From NCBI GenBank assembly GCA_002786385.1, contig PGCN01000012.1, positions 186,001 to 250,000 on the forward strand: 64,000 nucleotides of DNA, written 5' to 3'. The DNA comes from Flavobacterium sp. FEMGT703F (GTDB lineage Bacteria; Bacteroidota; Bacteroidia; Flavobacteriales; Flavobacteriaceae). Shown here piece by piece: positions 6,669 through 14,433 of this stretch. Under the pieces are notes generated by a model. The model was not told where the DNA came from, did no database searches, and saw only the letters and a list, made by a program, of their open reading frames with translations. The position numbers were made by a program, and so were the translations under genes. How positions within the stretch are numbered: position 1 is the stretch's first letter; each line of letters opens with the position of its first letter.

Positions 6669-8561
6669 TTACAAAAGAATGTTGATTTCAGTTCCCGAAG
6701 CAGCACTTTGTAGGTTGAAATGACCGTTAATCTCAGTGATGCGTTTTTGCATGTTAAATAAACCGTGTCCTTTCGCTACCGCAGCTACATCAAAACCTTT
6801 TCCATCATCTTTGATTTCGATGGCTATTTGTGTCCCTAACTTTTTTACTTTGATGTCAATGTTCTTGGCTTCGGCATACTTGATACTGTTGTGAATCGCT
6901 TCCTGAATAGTGCGGTAGATGTTCATCCCTTCGATGGAACTGAACTTACGGTCTTTCAAATCGCTGTCGACAAAAAAATTGAACTGTATCTCCTGCTTCA
7001 CCTCTTTGGCCTTGTCTACAAAATTGTGGATTCGGGTTTGTAAATCTTCGAACGAAATTTGGCTTTTATTCATCGCCCAAATCGTGTCGCGCAATTCAAT
7101 AATGGTGTCTTTGGCAAAGCTGCTGATGTTGGAGAGTTTGGCATCCAATTTTTCATTTTGTATGTCGAAGGCGTACTTGATATTATCGACGGAAGAAATA
7201 ATAAAAGTCAGCTGAGAGCCTATGTTATCGTGTAAATCTCTTGAAATGGCCAATCGTTGTTCTTGCAATTTGTTTTGGTTTTCGATTTTAACAATGGCGG
7301 ATTTGAGTTCAAACTCCTGTTCCTGCTGCTTAATTTTTAATTTTTGTTGGCGATAGACCAAATAAATAATACACAGTAAAGCAAAGGAAATAAGCCCTAA
7401 AACCAGGAACTGCATGTTCTTGTTCTTGATTTCGATTTCGCGTTCTCTGATTTCAGCCTTGGATTGCAGGAGTTGTTTTTCTTTCTTCTCGTTTTGATAT
7501 TTGGCCTCTAACTCGGAAAAGGTTTGGGCGCGATCCACATCAAAAACAGAATCCCTAAGCTTAATATAGCTTTCTTGGTCTTCCACGGCTTTGGCCAAAT
7601 TGTTACGTTTCTTGTTGAACAAAGCGCGTTGCATGTAAAAATCGCGCAACTTCTCAGCGTTTCCGCTTTTTTTAGAAAACCAATAGGCTTTTTCAAAGAG
7701 TTTTTCAGCTTCGTTAAAATCATCCAACTCATGGGCTATGGTGGCCAAATTGGTATAGTTGGTGGCGCGTTCGTAATAATAATCGTTGTCTTTACTGCCT
7801 TGGCTGAGTTCAAAATTTTTATCATTGATTTTTAGGGCCGAAGTAATCCAGCGTTTGGCTTCTTTGAACTTTTTTTGTTTCAACAAAGTGTTCCCGATAT
7901 TGTTATACGTTTCTCCCACATTCAGCGTATCTTTTCCTTTGTAGTATTGAAATACTTGTTTGTGATAATACAAAGCGCTGTCGGGCTTGTTCCAATCGTC
8001 AAAATTGATGGCTACGGCATTTAAGGCATTGCTAATCATATCCGGACTTTTCTCTTTTTGACTTACCCAGTATTTCAGGGCTTTTTTCCCGTAATAAATG
8101 CCTTTAGGATAACTTTCAAAATCGTGATAAGTTAACGAGAGCATAGCGTTGAAAAAAGCAATCCAGTTTTCTTTTTTTTCTTTTTCGGCTATGCGAATGC
8201 CTTGTAAACAATAGGCTACTGCCTTATCATACTGTCCTTGCTTGCGATAAACTTTGGCCATATTGTTGTAAACCGTAAGCAACGATGGAATATCATTTCC
8301 CGATTGCAAAATTTTCAAAGCGCGATTTCCATAAACTACGGCGCTGTCCAGCTGATTGTAATCGGTGCAACGAGCATTTTTACAAAAGAAATATTGACCT
8401 TCATCAGCCTGGGTTTTAATAAGCCGTTTAGCGATTTTAAAATAATAATCCGAAGAATCCTGAGAAGTAAAAGCTTTGCCCAAGGTTGTTCTTAAATCTT
8501 GGCCCATAGTCATTACTGACATGAATAAACCGATAAATAGGAAGTAGTACTGCTTTTTCAT
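6669..8561 (-). CDS. TPR sensor histidine kinase (HisKA_3 family), copy 2
   Basis: A 630-residue paralogue of the kinase encoded just downstream, with the same architecture: signal-like N-terminus (MKKQYYFLFIGLFMSVMTMGQ), periplasmic TPR repeats, coiled coil, one membrane helix (FLVLGLISFALLCIIYLVY), HisKA_3 with the SRDLHDNIGSQ phospho-acceptor motif, and HATPase_c (DDGKGFD). The kinase halves are nearly identical in motif wording, while the TPR halves differ strongly, as expected after a duplication with sensor divergence. I chose the ATG at 8561: the longer frame to 8642 would overlap the upstream gene and place 27 unrelated residues before the signal peptide. It is co-transcribed with the small membrane protein upstream. 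Confidence 0.9.
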   Translation of the reverse strand: MKKQYYFLFIGLFMSVMTMGQDLRTTLGKAFTSQDSSDYYFKIAKRLIKTQADEGQYFFCKNARCTDYNQLDSAVVYGNRALKILQSGNDIPSLLTVYNNMAKVYRKQGQYDKAVAYCLQGIRIAEKEKKENWIAFFNAMLSLTYHDFESYPKGIYYGKKALKYWVSQKEKSPDMISNALNAVAINFDDWNKPDSALYYHKQVFQYYKGKDTLNVGETYNNIGNTLLKQKKFKEAKRWITSALKINDKNFELSQGSKDNDYYYERATNYTNLATIAHELDDFNEAEKLFEKAYWFSKKSGNAEKLRDFYMQRALFNKKRNNLAKAVEDQESYIKLRDSVFDVDRAQTFSELEAKYQNEKKEKQLLQSKAEIREREIEIKNKNMQFLVLGLISFALLCIIYLVYRQQKLKIKQQEQEFELKSAIVKIENQNKLQEQRLAISRDLHDNIGSQLTFIISSVDNIKYAFDIQNEKLDAKLSNISSFAKDTIIELRDTIWAMNKSQISFEDLQTRIHNFVDKAKEVKQEIQFNFFVDSDLKDRKFSSIEGMNIYRTIQEAIHNSIKYAEAKNIDIKVKKLGTQIAIEIKDDGKGFDVAAVAKGHGLFNMQKRITEINGHFNLQSAASGTEINILL

Positions 8562-8610
8562 TCGGATATAGTATACCATAAATGTAGTGAAAATGTTAAA
8601 ATTTTCAATG

Positions 8611-8892
8611 TCACTTCTCTTTTTTAGGGGTTGATTCTTCAAATAACTGGTAATTGAGTTCGAAGATATTACGACTCAAAGCGGCATTAACTTCTCTCAT
8701 TTTCACTTTTAAATCGTCCGAAAGTTGGATTTGGAGTGATTGATTTTTGCAATCTTCGTTGAGTTGTATCATCAGTTGCTCCAGCGGTTCCAGTTTAGAA
8801 GCAAAAGCGTTGCGTTCGGAAAACATCTTATACTGAAGGTAAACGATGAGTCCGATGAGCACCAAAAAAACAGTTATCAAAAAAAATGTCAT
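8611..8892 (-). CDS. Small single-pass membrane protein with coiled coil
   Basis: A 93-residue protein that I do not recognise as a named family. An N-terminal transmembrane helix (about residues 3-20, FFLITVFLVLIGLIVYLQY) is followed by a soluble, probably helical or coiled-coil segment rich in Glu, Gln, Asn and Lys, ending PKKEK. It is the first gene of the operon that continues into both TPR kinases (49 bp to the kinase start) and is preceded by a dyad/-7 site, so a role as an accessory of kinase signalling is plausible but only inferred from position. Confidence 0.75.
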   Translation of the reverse strand: MTFFLITVFLVLIGLIVYLQYKMFSERNAFASKLEPLEQLMIQLNEDCKNQSLQIQLSDDLKVKMREVNAALSRNIFELNYQLFEESTPKKEK

Positions 8893-8912
8893 ATCGATTT
8901 GGATGTAGCCCG

Positions 8913-8960
8913 TAAAATTCCGTTAAAAATGAAGCAAAAAAAATACGGCATACGCCGTAT
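8913..8960 (-). promoter_or_regulatory. Dyad operator, site 3 (small membrane protein/kinase operon)
   Basis: On the minus strand, ATACGGCGTATGCCGTAT (8960-8943) is followed at the same 22-bp distance by GAATTTTA (8920-8913), the weakest -7 match of the set (keeps A at position 2 and the TTT). The start codon at 8892 is 20 nt further. A T-run after the dyad means it could also serve as the terminator of the lipoprotein gene. Confidence 0.5.
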
Positions 8961-8987
8961 TTTTTAGTGACAAACAGGTTTGATTGT

Positions 8988-9515
8988 TTAGTTTGACGTG
9001 AAATTTACGTTGAACGCACCGTTAGTAACTGCTTTGGTGTCTTCTCCGGCTTGATTTTTCCCGGTAAAATTAAATGTTCCTTTTACGTTAGTTTCAGAAA
9101 TTTCAGTAATGGTCACTGTACCGGCTACTCCTGAGTTTTCATAAGGCGCTGCCCAAACCAAGGAGTTCATCGGATTGCTGATGTTGCTTTCGATGTAACT
9201 GGCTACCGTTGAAATGGCAGCATCCTCACTGATTTCGTAAGAACCAAGTCCGTCGTAACCTGTAATTATAATTTGAATGGCTTTCCCGGAAGCATCACTT
9301 CCTTGAACAATAATTGTAGTAAGTCCGCCAATGACTTGTTTGGTAGCAAATGTTCCCATCTCCATAGAGGTGTAATTTGCTCCGCCTACCTTGGCTTTAA
9401 CAGTTCCCAGAGTTGCATTACTTCCGCCACCACCATTGTCATCGCTACTGCAAGAGGTAGTTAAAGAAATAAGGGCAATGGCAAAAAATAATCCGATTTT
9501 TTTAATAGTTTTCAT
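8988..9515 (-). CDS. Putative lipoprotein, DUF6252-like
   Basis: A 175-residue exported lipoprotein. The signal sequence ends in a lipobox (LTTSC) with Cys22, followed by SSDDNGGGGSN, the acidic/glycine-rich start typical of surface-exposed Bacteroidota lipoproteins. The mature part is a predicted all-beta domain of about 140 residues (VKAKVGGANYTSMEMGTF ... TVTITEISETNVKGTFNFTG) resembling DUF6252-type proteins. It is a single-gene unit between two dyad sites; the upstream one (9543-9590) has the standard spacing to its start. Function is unknown. Confidence 0.82.
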   Translation of the reverse strand: MKTIKKIGLFFAIALISLTTSCSSDDNGGGGSNATLGTVKAKVGGANYTSMEMGTFATKQVIGGLTTIIVQGSDASGKAIQIIITGYDGLGSYEISEDAAISTVASYIESNISNPMNSLVWAAPYENSGVAGTVTITEISETNVKGTFNFTGKNQAGEDTKAVTNGAFNVNFTSN

Positions 9516-9542
9516 GTTTATATAAGGTTAAAGTTATTAGAG

Positions 9543-9590
9543 CAAATTTGGTGTAATCCTAAAAAGCAATCAATACGACATTTGCCCTAT
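9543..9590 (-). promoter_or_regulatory. Dyad operator and -7 box, site 4 (lipoprotein gene)
   Basis: On the minus strand, ATAGGGCAAATGTCGTAT (9590-9573; one arm has a C-to-G change) is followed after 22 bp by CAAATTTG (9550-9543) and after 27 nt by the start codon at 9515. A TTG lies at 9569-9567. No T-run follows the dyad, which argues against a terminator role here. Confidence 0.55.
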
Positions 9591-9606
9591 TTTTCTCATT
9601 ATTAAC

Positions 9607-11034
9607 CTATTTCCCTTTCATTAACAAGACTTTAGGGAAAGCCACTGCTTTTAAACTGTTGGTTTCATTCTGACTTGAAATAAAATATAGCGTTTCATTG
9701 GTCTCATCATAAAAAGGCAAACCATCGAAATCAGGCGAATTGATTTTGCTACCCAAATTGATCGGCTCTGACCAATTCTTCCAAGTATCATCTAAACGAT
9801 ATGTAACATAAATATCATAACTCCCGAAAGCACTGAACCCATTACTGCTAAACAACAAAGTTTTGGTATCCGACAATAACTGACACATACCTTCATCTGC
9901 CGCAGAGTTAATTACTTTGCCCATGTTTTGCAGAAAACCATAACTACCATCTTCCTTTTGTTGGGCGAAATACAAATCGCTTCCGCCTTGGGAAAAATCG
10001 GTTTCTATTCCCATAATTAAGACCTCCAAATCGGGCGTTAAATGCGCTTCGGCAGTTTCATCATAATTGTTGTAAGCCGAGACTTTTAGTTGGCCTTGAT
10101 TAACATAAGTTCCGTTTTGGACCGTAAACAACTCAAAACCGGTTTCTGTAGTTCCGCGTGTATAAGTGGCACCACCTTTTAAAATAAGATTATCGGTTAT
10201 GCACCACAAATGATTGTAATACTGATTGGTATTCAGTGTCGGCTCCGGCTTTTTGTTATCCCAACGTCCGGACTCATTTTTTGTGAAGCTGTAGATTTCG
10301 GTTTTGGCCTCACTAACTGCTGTAATATAAAGCGTTTTCCCATCGGTTGACACTGCTCCGCTGGAAGGCACTAATCCTTGTAATTCGATGGTTTTCGCAT
10401 TAGGTAACGATTCGAAAGCGGTTGTTGTATTAACCGTTGGTGCTATAGGCGCATCGCTATCTGAGATCCCAATCGCATCAATTTCTTTTTGTCCGGGAAG
10501 CAAGGCAAAATTAAATTCGACCCTAACGGCTACTACACCTGATACTGCTTGTTCCAAAATGGCATATTCCACACCCGGATTAACCACATCGGGTGCTTCC
10601 TGAATTTTTCTTCTTTTGCGTTTAAAATAATAGTTTCTGTCAGCAGGTATAGTGGCTTTGAATGTTGGTGTTTTGTAGTCTTTCTTTCGACCCCAAACCG
10701 TTTCGTATTTACCGTTTCCTTTGTCTACAGCAATGCGAACAACACAACCCGCATTTAAGTTTTCAAAAACAGCCACTTGCTTTACGGTTTGTGGTTTTTC
10801 AAAACTCACTTCTACCCATTCGTAACCGTCTAACGCTTTTTTGGGCATCCAGGCATTCGGACTAGTTCCGCCTTGTGGAAAAGCATCAGGTTTGCCTAAA
10901 ATTCTTTTGATGCTGTTTTGTTTTCCACCCAAATCGGAGGAATATTTTATCAATTTATGAGCCCACTGAACTTGTTGTGCTTGCGTCATTCCAAAGACTA
11001 AAAAAAACGCATACAGTAATATTTTTGTTTTCAT
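9607..11034 (-). CDS. Exported PD40/WD40-like beta-propeller protein
   Basis: A 475-residue exported protein. Signal peptide MKTKILLYAFFLVFGMTQAQ; I chose the ATG at 11034 because the frame upstream adds 16 residues before a perfect signal peptide and overlaps a terminator. Residues ~25-180 look like a discoidin-type domain (ALDGYEWVEVSFEKPQTVKQVAVFEN), and the C-terminal two thirds look like PD40-type propeller blades (LLFSSNGFSAFGSYDIYVTYR, LPFYDETNETLYFISSQ). Such proteins often precede an OmpA-like peptidoglycan-binding domain, but none is present here. It follows the PQQ-propeller gene after a terminator, so it may have its own weak promoter or depend on read-through. Function is unknown. 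Confidence 0.78.
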   Translation of the reverse strand: MKTKILLYAFFLVFGMTQAQQVQWAHKLIKYSSDLGGKQNSIKRILGKPDAFPQGGTSPNAWMPKKALDGYEWVEVSFEKPQTVKQVAVFENLNAGCVVRIAVDKGNGKYETVWGRKKDYKTPTFKATIPADRNYYFKRKRRKIQEAPDVVNPGVEYAILEQAVSGVVAVRVEFNFALLPGQKEIDAIGISDSDAPIAPTVNTTTAFESLPNAKTIELQGLVPSSGAVSTDGKTLYITAVSEAKTEIYSFTKNESGRWDNKKPEPTLNTNQYYNHLWCITDNLILKGGATYTRGTTETGFELFTVQNGTYVNQGQLKVSAYNNYDETAEAHLTPDLEVLIMGIETDFSQGGSDLYFAQQKEDGSYGFLQNMGKVINSAADEGMCQLLSDTKTLLFSSNGFSAFGSYDIYVTYRLDDTWKNWSEPINLGSKINSPDFDGLPFYDETNETLYFISSQNETNSLKAVAFPKVLLMKGK

Positions 11035-11050
11035 TTTAACCGAATTAAAA

Positions 11051-11076
11051 AAGGACTGCAAAAAATTGCAGTCCTT
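11051..11076 (-). terminator. Terminator of the PQQ-propeller gene
   Basis: Arms AAGGACTGCAA (11051-11061) and TTGCAGTCCTT (11066-11076) form a perfect 11-bp stem. On the minus strand it is followed by TTTT, within a short T-rich stretch. Confidence 0.85.
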
Positions 11077-11094
11077 AACCACTTACTCAAAAAC

Positions 11095-12927
11095 TCAATT
11101 ATTTACTTTTATCTTTTCTACTTTTTTGCCTTTGAAAGCAAAGATGAATTCTCCATCATCCGTAATATCAATACCGGCGCCGTATTGCGGACTTCCGCCT
11201 TTTCCTTTAGATTGAACTGACCCTTTGGTTTCACCGTTAGTCATATCAATACCATAGATGATGTTTTTGCTGTTTCTTTGGTCTCTCAGATAATAATTAC
11301 CTTCTATTTCGTAGAAATAATCCACACCTCTGATTTTTTCGGTGGCGTATACGCGAGAGCCGTCTTTTTTGTTGTAAGATGCTAATCCCTTTTCAGAAAG
11401 CACCACTACTTTATCGCCAAAATCGATTACATCTGTCGCTTTTCCGACTTTAGCATCATTGTGTTTTACATCGAACAATTGGTTTCCGGACGCGATATCG
11501 TAACCATAAAACTCATCACCATCACCTACAAAAAGGGTTTTCTCATTTTCGATAATGAAATCGGTGATGCGTTTATCGAATTTTTCGGAACGCCATGACG
11601 TTTTACCGGTTTTGTCATCCAAACACAACACGGAGTTCTTTTGGGCTTTGTAATCCCAGTAAATGTATGGTACCCATTGTTTTACCGAACCGCCACCAAA
11701 AGCAGAGGCTGCACCGAAACCTGCTGACGTTTCCTCCAAACGGAATTCTTGTACTTGAACTTTACCACCAACTTGCACCAAAACTTTATCGCCTGATTTA
11801 TAGATGTTCGGCATACAAAAGGCACCGGTAATTTTTTCAGAAGCCCAAAGCAATTTTCCGGATTCTAAGTCGTGTTTTTCGACATATTTGGTTCGGTCGC
11901 GAGTTCCTAAAATCACTATGTACACTGCGTTATCGGTGAATAAAGGTTCGGCTATGGTACGGTAAATTTTAGATCTTCTGCCGCCGCTGAACAAACCGCC
12001 GTTGGCGCCTTGCATATCATTTTCATAAGTCACTTCCCAAAGCTTCTGACCGTTGTTGATGTTGTATACTTGCAAACCGTCGAGATACATGTACAACTTA
12101 TCGCCTTTGATCCACAAATCCACTATAGCTCGGCGGGTAACCAACTCTTTTTCGATGGTTCCAACGAAAGTCGCATCCCATAAAATATCCCCATTTACCG
12201 CATTAATTTTTACCAATTGGTTTTTAAATCCGGCAAACAAAGCGCCCAAAGCAGTGGGTTTGAAGTTAATCATCACGATTTCATTTCTTCCCGGATCATA
12301 GATGTATTTTCCAACACCACCTTTAAAACGGTTGGTTTCCCAAACTTTCTCACCGGTATTGGCTTTAACCAAGATTACCGAAGCTTTTTGCGAAATCAAG
12401 AAAGCATCCAATTCACTGATGTATTTTACAGTTTCCAATTCACCTTGATCGGTTCCTTCCTCGGCTTTAGTGCCTTTTGGAATTAAGTTTTGGTATTCTT
12501 CAGAATTCCAAAGTTCTTTTCCGGTAGCAATATCAATAACCGCTACTCTGTCGGTTCCTAATTTTCTTTCATCAAAAAGAAACAAATAGCCGCCTTTATC
12601 ACCTCCGCGTTGAATCACGTATTGGTATTCGCATTTGTTGGTTTTGTTGGTCGTGATTTTTTTGTAGTCACCGCTCCAAACGGTTTTCCCGTTGGCATCT
12701 AATACGGTAGCCGAATTGTCATCGGTACCTAATACGTACTGCCCATTGTTAATGGATACAGCCAAACGAGTAGCTTTGTTATCGAACTCAGCTTCCCAAG
12801 CGGTAGCAAAACTTCCCGATTTTTTTCCGGCGGATTTGCCTTTTCCTAATAATTTGCCAAATTGGGCATTGGCAGGCAATGAGAACGCCAACAATAGCGT
12901 CATCATTAGTAAAGTAACTTTTTTCAT
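11095..12927 (-). CDS. Exported PQQ-like beta-propeller protein
   Basis: A 610-residue protein with a signal peptide (MKKVTLLMMTLLLAFSLPANA) and about eight PQQ/BamB-like propeller repeats, recognisable by the recurrent 'G..LW.....' and 'GKTSWRSEKF' type strands (for example LDANGKTVWSG, DIATGKELWNS, NAVNGDILWDA, NNGQKLWEV, LESGKLLWAS). There are no catalytic or PQQ-binding residues I can point to, so it is better described as a structural or binding propeller than as a dehydrogenase. It starts 23 bp after the stop of the TonB-C-like protein and is probably transcribed with it from the dyad-controlled promoter at 13.35 kb. It ends at a strong terminator. Confidence 0.82.
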   Translation of the reverse strand: MKKVTLLMMTLLLAFSLPANAQFGKLLGKGKSAGKKSGSFATAWEAEFDNKATRLAVSINNGQYVLGTDDNSATVLDANGKTVWSGDYKKITTNKTNKCEYQYVIQRGGDKGGYLFLFDERKLGTDRVAVIDIATGKELWNSEEYQNLIPKGTKAEEGTDQGELETVKYISELDAFLISQKASVILVKANTGEKVWETNRFKGGVGKYIYDPGRNEIVMINFKPTALGALFAGFKNQLVKINAVNGDILWDATFVGTIEKELVTRRAIVDLWIKGDKLYMYLDGLQVYNINNGQKLWEVTYENDMQGANGGLFSGGRRSKIYRTIAEPLFTDNAVYIVILGTRDRTKYVEKHDLESGKLLWASEKITGAFCMPNIYKSGDKVLVQVGGKVQVQEFRLEETSAGFGAASAFGGGSVKQWVPYIYWDYKAQKNSVLCLDDKTGKTSWRSEKFDKRITDFIIENEKTLFVGDGDEFYGYDIASGNQLFDVKHNDAKVGKATDVIDFGDKVVVLSEKGLASYNKKDGSRVYATEKIRGVDYFYEIEGNYYLRDQRNSKNIIYGIDMTNGETKGSVQSKGKGGSPQYGAGIDITDDGEFIFAFKGKKVEKIKVNN

Positions 12928-12950
12928 GTTTTTTGTTTTTATTGTTAGGG

Positions 12951-13322
12951 TTAAAAGGTAACGGTATAGCGAATTTTATAACGTTGTTGCTTTTGCAGTT
13001 TGAACTTGAATTTGTGCTCAAGAATGTAATTCGACATGAAATTGATGAAGTCAATATTCTTAATGTCGCTGTCTACTTTAAAGAAAGAAGAAACCTTCCC
13101 GTTTTGGACTACGCCGATATCGACTACCATAGTACCTTTGACTTCAGCGTATTTTTTGTTTTTCTTTTTTTGGAAGTCATCCGATTGAAATACGTCATCG
13201 ATTTCTTTGGTTACGGTTTCCGAAACCACTTCTTCGTCGGTTAGCACCGGACGTTGGGCCGAAACTTTTTGACTGGCCAATAGGACAAAAGCCAAGACCA
13301 AAAGGGTTTTTATTGTTTTCAT
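12951..13322 (-). CDS. Small exported TonB-C-terminal-like protein
   Basis: A 123-residue protein with a cleavable-looking signal peptide (MKTIKTLLVLAFVLLASQKVSAQ). The mature part contains a strand pattern like the TonB C-terminal domain (KGTMVVDIGVVQNGKVSSFFKV ... ILEHKFKFKLQKQQRYKIRYTVTF), but lacks the transmembrane anchor and the proline-rich spacer of a true TonB. It is therefore probably a free periplasmic domain rather than an energy transducer. It is the first gene of a two-gene unit with the PQQ-like propeller. Promoter site 5 lies 24 nt upstream. Function is unknown; the domain resemblance is moderate. Confidence 0.7.
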   Translation of the reverse strand: MKTIKTLLVLAFVLLASQKVSAQRPVLTDEEVVSETVTKEIDDVFQSDDFQKKKNKKYAEVKGTMVVDIGVVQNGKVSSFFKVDSDIKNIDFINFMSNYILEHKFKFKLQKQQRYKIRYTVTF

Positions 13323-13346
13323 GTTTTAGGTTGTTAAATAGCATAA

Positions 13347-13394
13347 CAAACCTATAGCGAAATACTAAGGCAGGAAATACGGCAAATGTCGTAT
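13347..13394 (-). promoter_or_regulatory. Dyad operator and -7 box, site 5 (TonB-C-like/PQQ operon)
   Basis: On the minus strand, ATACGACATTTGCCGTAT (13394-13377) is followed after 22 bp by the full consensus -7 box TAGGTTTG (13354-13347) and after 24 nt by the start codon at 13322. The trinucleotide at -33 is TTC, not TTG, as expected for an activator-dependent promoter. No T-run follows the dyad. Confidence 0.6.
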
Positions 13395-13398
13395 TTTG

Positions 13399-14346
13399 TT
13401 AAAATTGGAAGTGCGGAAACTGCTCTTTTAGACTGATAATCTTCTGGTTAAGGGTTTCCAAAAACTGTTGGTGACTTTTGGTCTTAGGATTAAACGGGCG
13501 ATGGGCCAAGCCTTTTTGAATGTTGCAAACTTCCTGCATGGTAGCAAAACAATTGTCATTGACATAATGCTCAAAAAAGCGAATCCAAATGTAATCGATA
13601 GCGATTTGGCTGGGATGCAACATATCATCGGCGTAGAAGCGATAATCTCTGAGTTCGTCCATCATAATTTCGTAAGCCGGAAAATAGTTGGATGAGGCGT
13701 TATCGAGCACGATTGCGTGAACAGCCGTCATCAAATGGGCTTTGCTGCGTTGGTTTTCGGGGAAACCGTCTTTGGTATGGCGTACCGGAGAAATGGTAAA
13801 AATGAACTTGACCTCCGGATTAATTTGGCGAATCAAATTCATGGTATTTTGAATCGATTGCGCTATTGTTTCCGGTGAAATAATTTCTTTAGAGAACTCG
13901 CTTTGCGGTACTTTATGGCAGTTGGCTACAATGGCATTAGAAGATTTTAATCGATAAATCCAGGAAGTGCCGTAAGTAATTACCACATGTGTAGCTTCGG
14001 TTATTTGCCGATGCATGGCATGAAGCGTATCGTTCAATTCTTGTAAAAAAACTGATTTATCCGCCCGACTGCATTCAGAATGTACTTCGTAACTGTGCCA
14101 CAAATCGTTGTGATAGAAAATATCAGTTTCAGTAAAAAATTTTTGGTGTACCACTCGGTTGACCAATTGCTCAATAGAAATCGGATTGAAGATAATTCCG
14201 AATGGATTAATAGTCGTTTGAAATTTAAAGTAGTTGAATTTCACGCCCATATTTTCGGCAAAACACGACCCTAACAACAACACCTTCGAATGGTAATTGA
14301 TGGGAAACTCATAGGTTTTAACCGGAACTTTAGTAGTGAAATTCAT
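13399..14346 (-). CDS. GSCFA domain protein
   Basis: A 315-residue protein of the GSCFA family, named after the motif seen here as LLGSCFAENMG (about residues 25-35). The family has an SGNH-hydrolase-like fold; the DMLHPSQIAIDYIW segment near residue 240 carries the Asp/His pair expected in such enzymes. There is no signal peptide, so it is predicted cytoplasmic. The substrate is unknown; an acyl-ester hydrolase or transferase is plausible. A -7 box (TATTTTTG, 14370-14363) lies 16 nt upstream of its start, and there is no dyad of the neighbouring signalling block at that promoter, so I treat it as the gene just outside that block. Confidence 0.88.
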   Translation of the reverse strand: MNFTTKVPVKTYEFPINYHSKVLLLGSCFAENMGVKFNYFKFQTTINPFGIIFNPISIEQLVNRVVHQKFFTETDIFYHNDLWHSYEVHSECSRADKSVFLQELNDTLHAMHRQITEATHVVITYGTSWIYRLKSSNAIVANCHKVPQSEFSKEIISPETIAQSIQNTMNLIRQINPEVKFIFTISPVRHTKDGFPENQRSKAHLMTAVHAIVLDNASSNYFPAYEIMMDELRDYRFYADDMLHPSQIAIDYIWIRFFEHYVNDNCFATMQEVCNIQKGLAHRPFNPKTKSHQQFLETLNQKIISLKEQFPHFQF

Positions 14347-14362
14347 AGCTTACTATTTGCCT

Positions 14363-14370
14363 CAAAAATA
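14363..14370 (-). promoter_or_regulatory. -7 promoter box for the GSCFA gene
   Basis: Minus strand TATTTTTG matches TAnnTTTG, 16 nt from the start codon at 14346. The -33 region is occupied by the preceding gene's terminator and has no clear TTG. Confidence 0.4.
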
Positions 14371-14379
14371 CAAAAAATA

Positions 14380-14411
14380 AAAACCCTTTCCTTGACAGTG
14401 GAAAGGGTTTT
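14380..14411 (-). terminator. Terminator of the lipoprotein gene at 14.4 kb
   Basis: Arms AAAACCCTTTCC (14380-14391) and GGAAAGGGTTTT (14400-14411) give a 12-bp stem with an 8-nt loop, followed on the minus strand by T-rich sequence. Confidence 0.88.
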
Positions 14412-14433
14412 CGGAAATAGTGTTTGATTTGAA

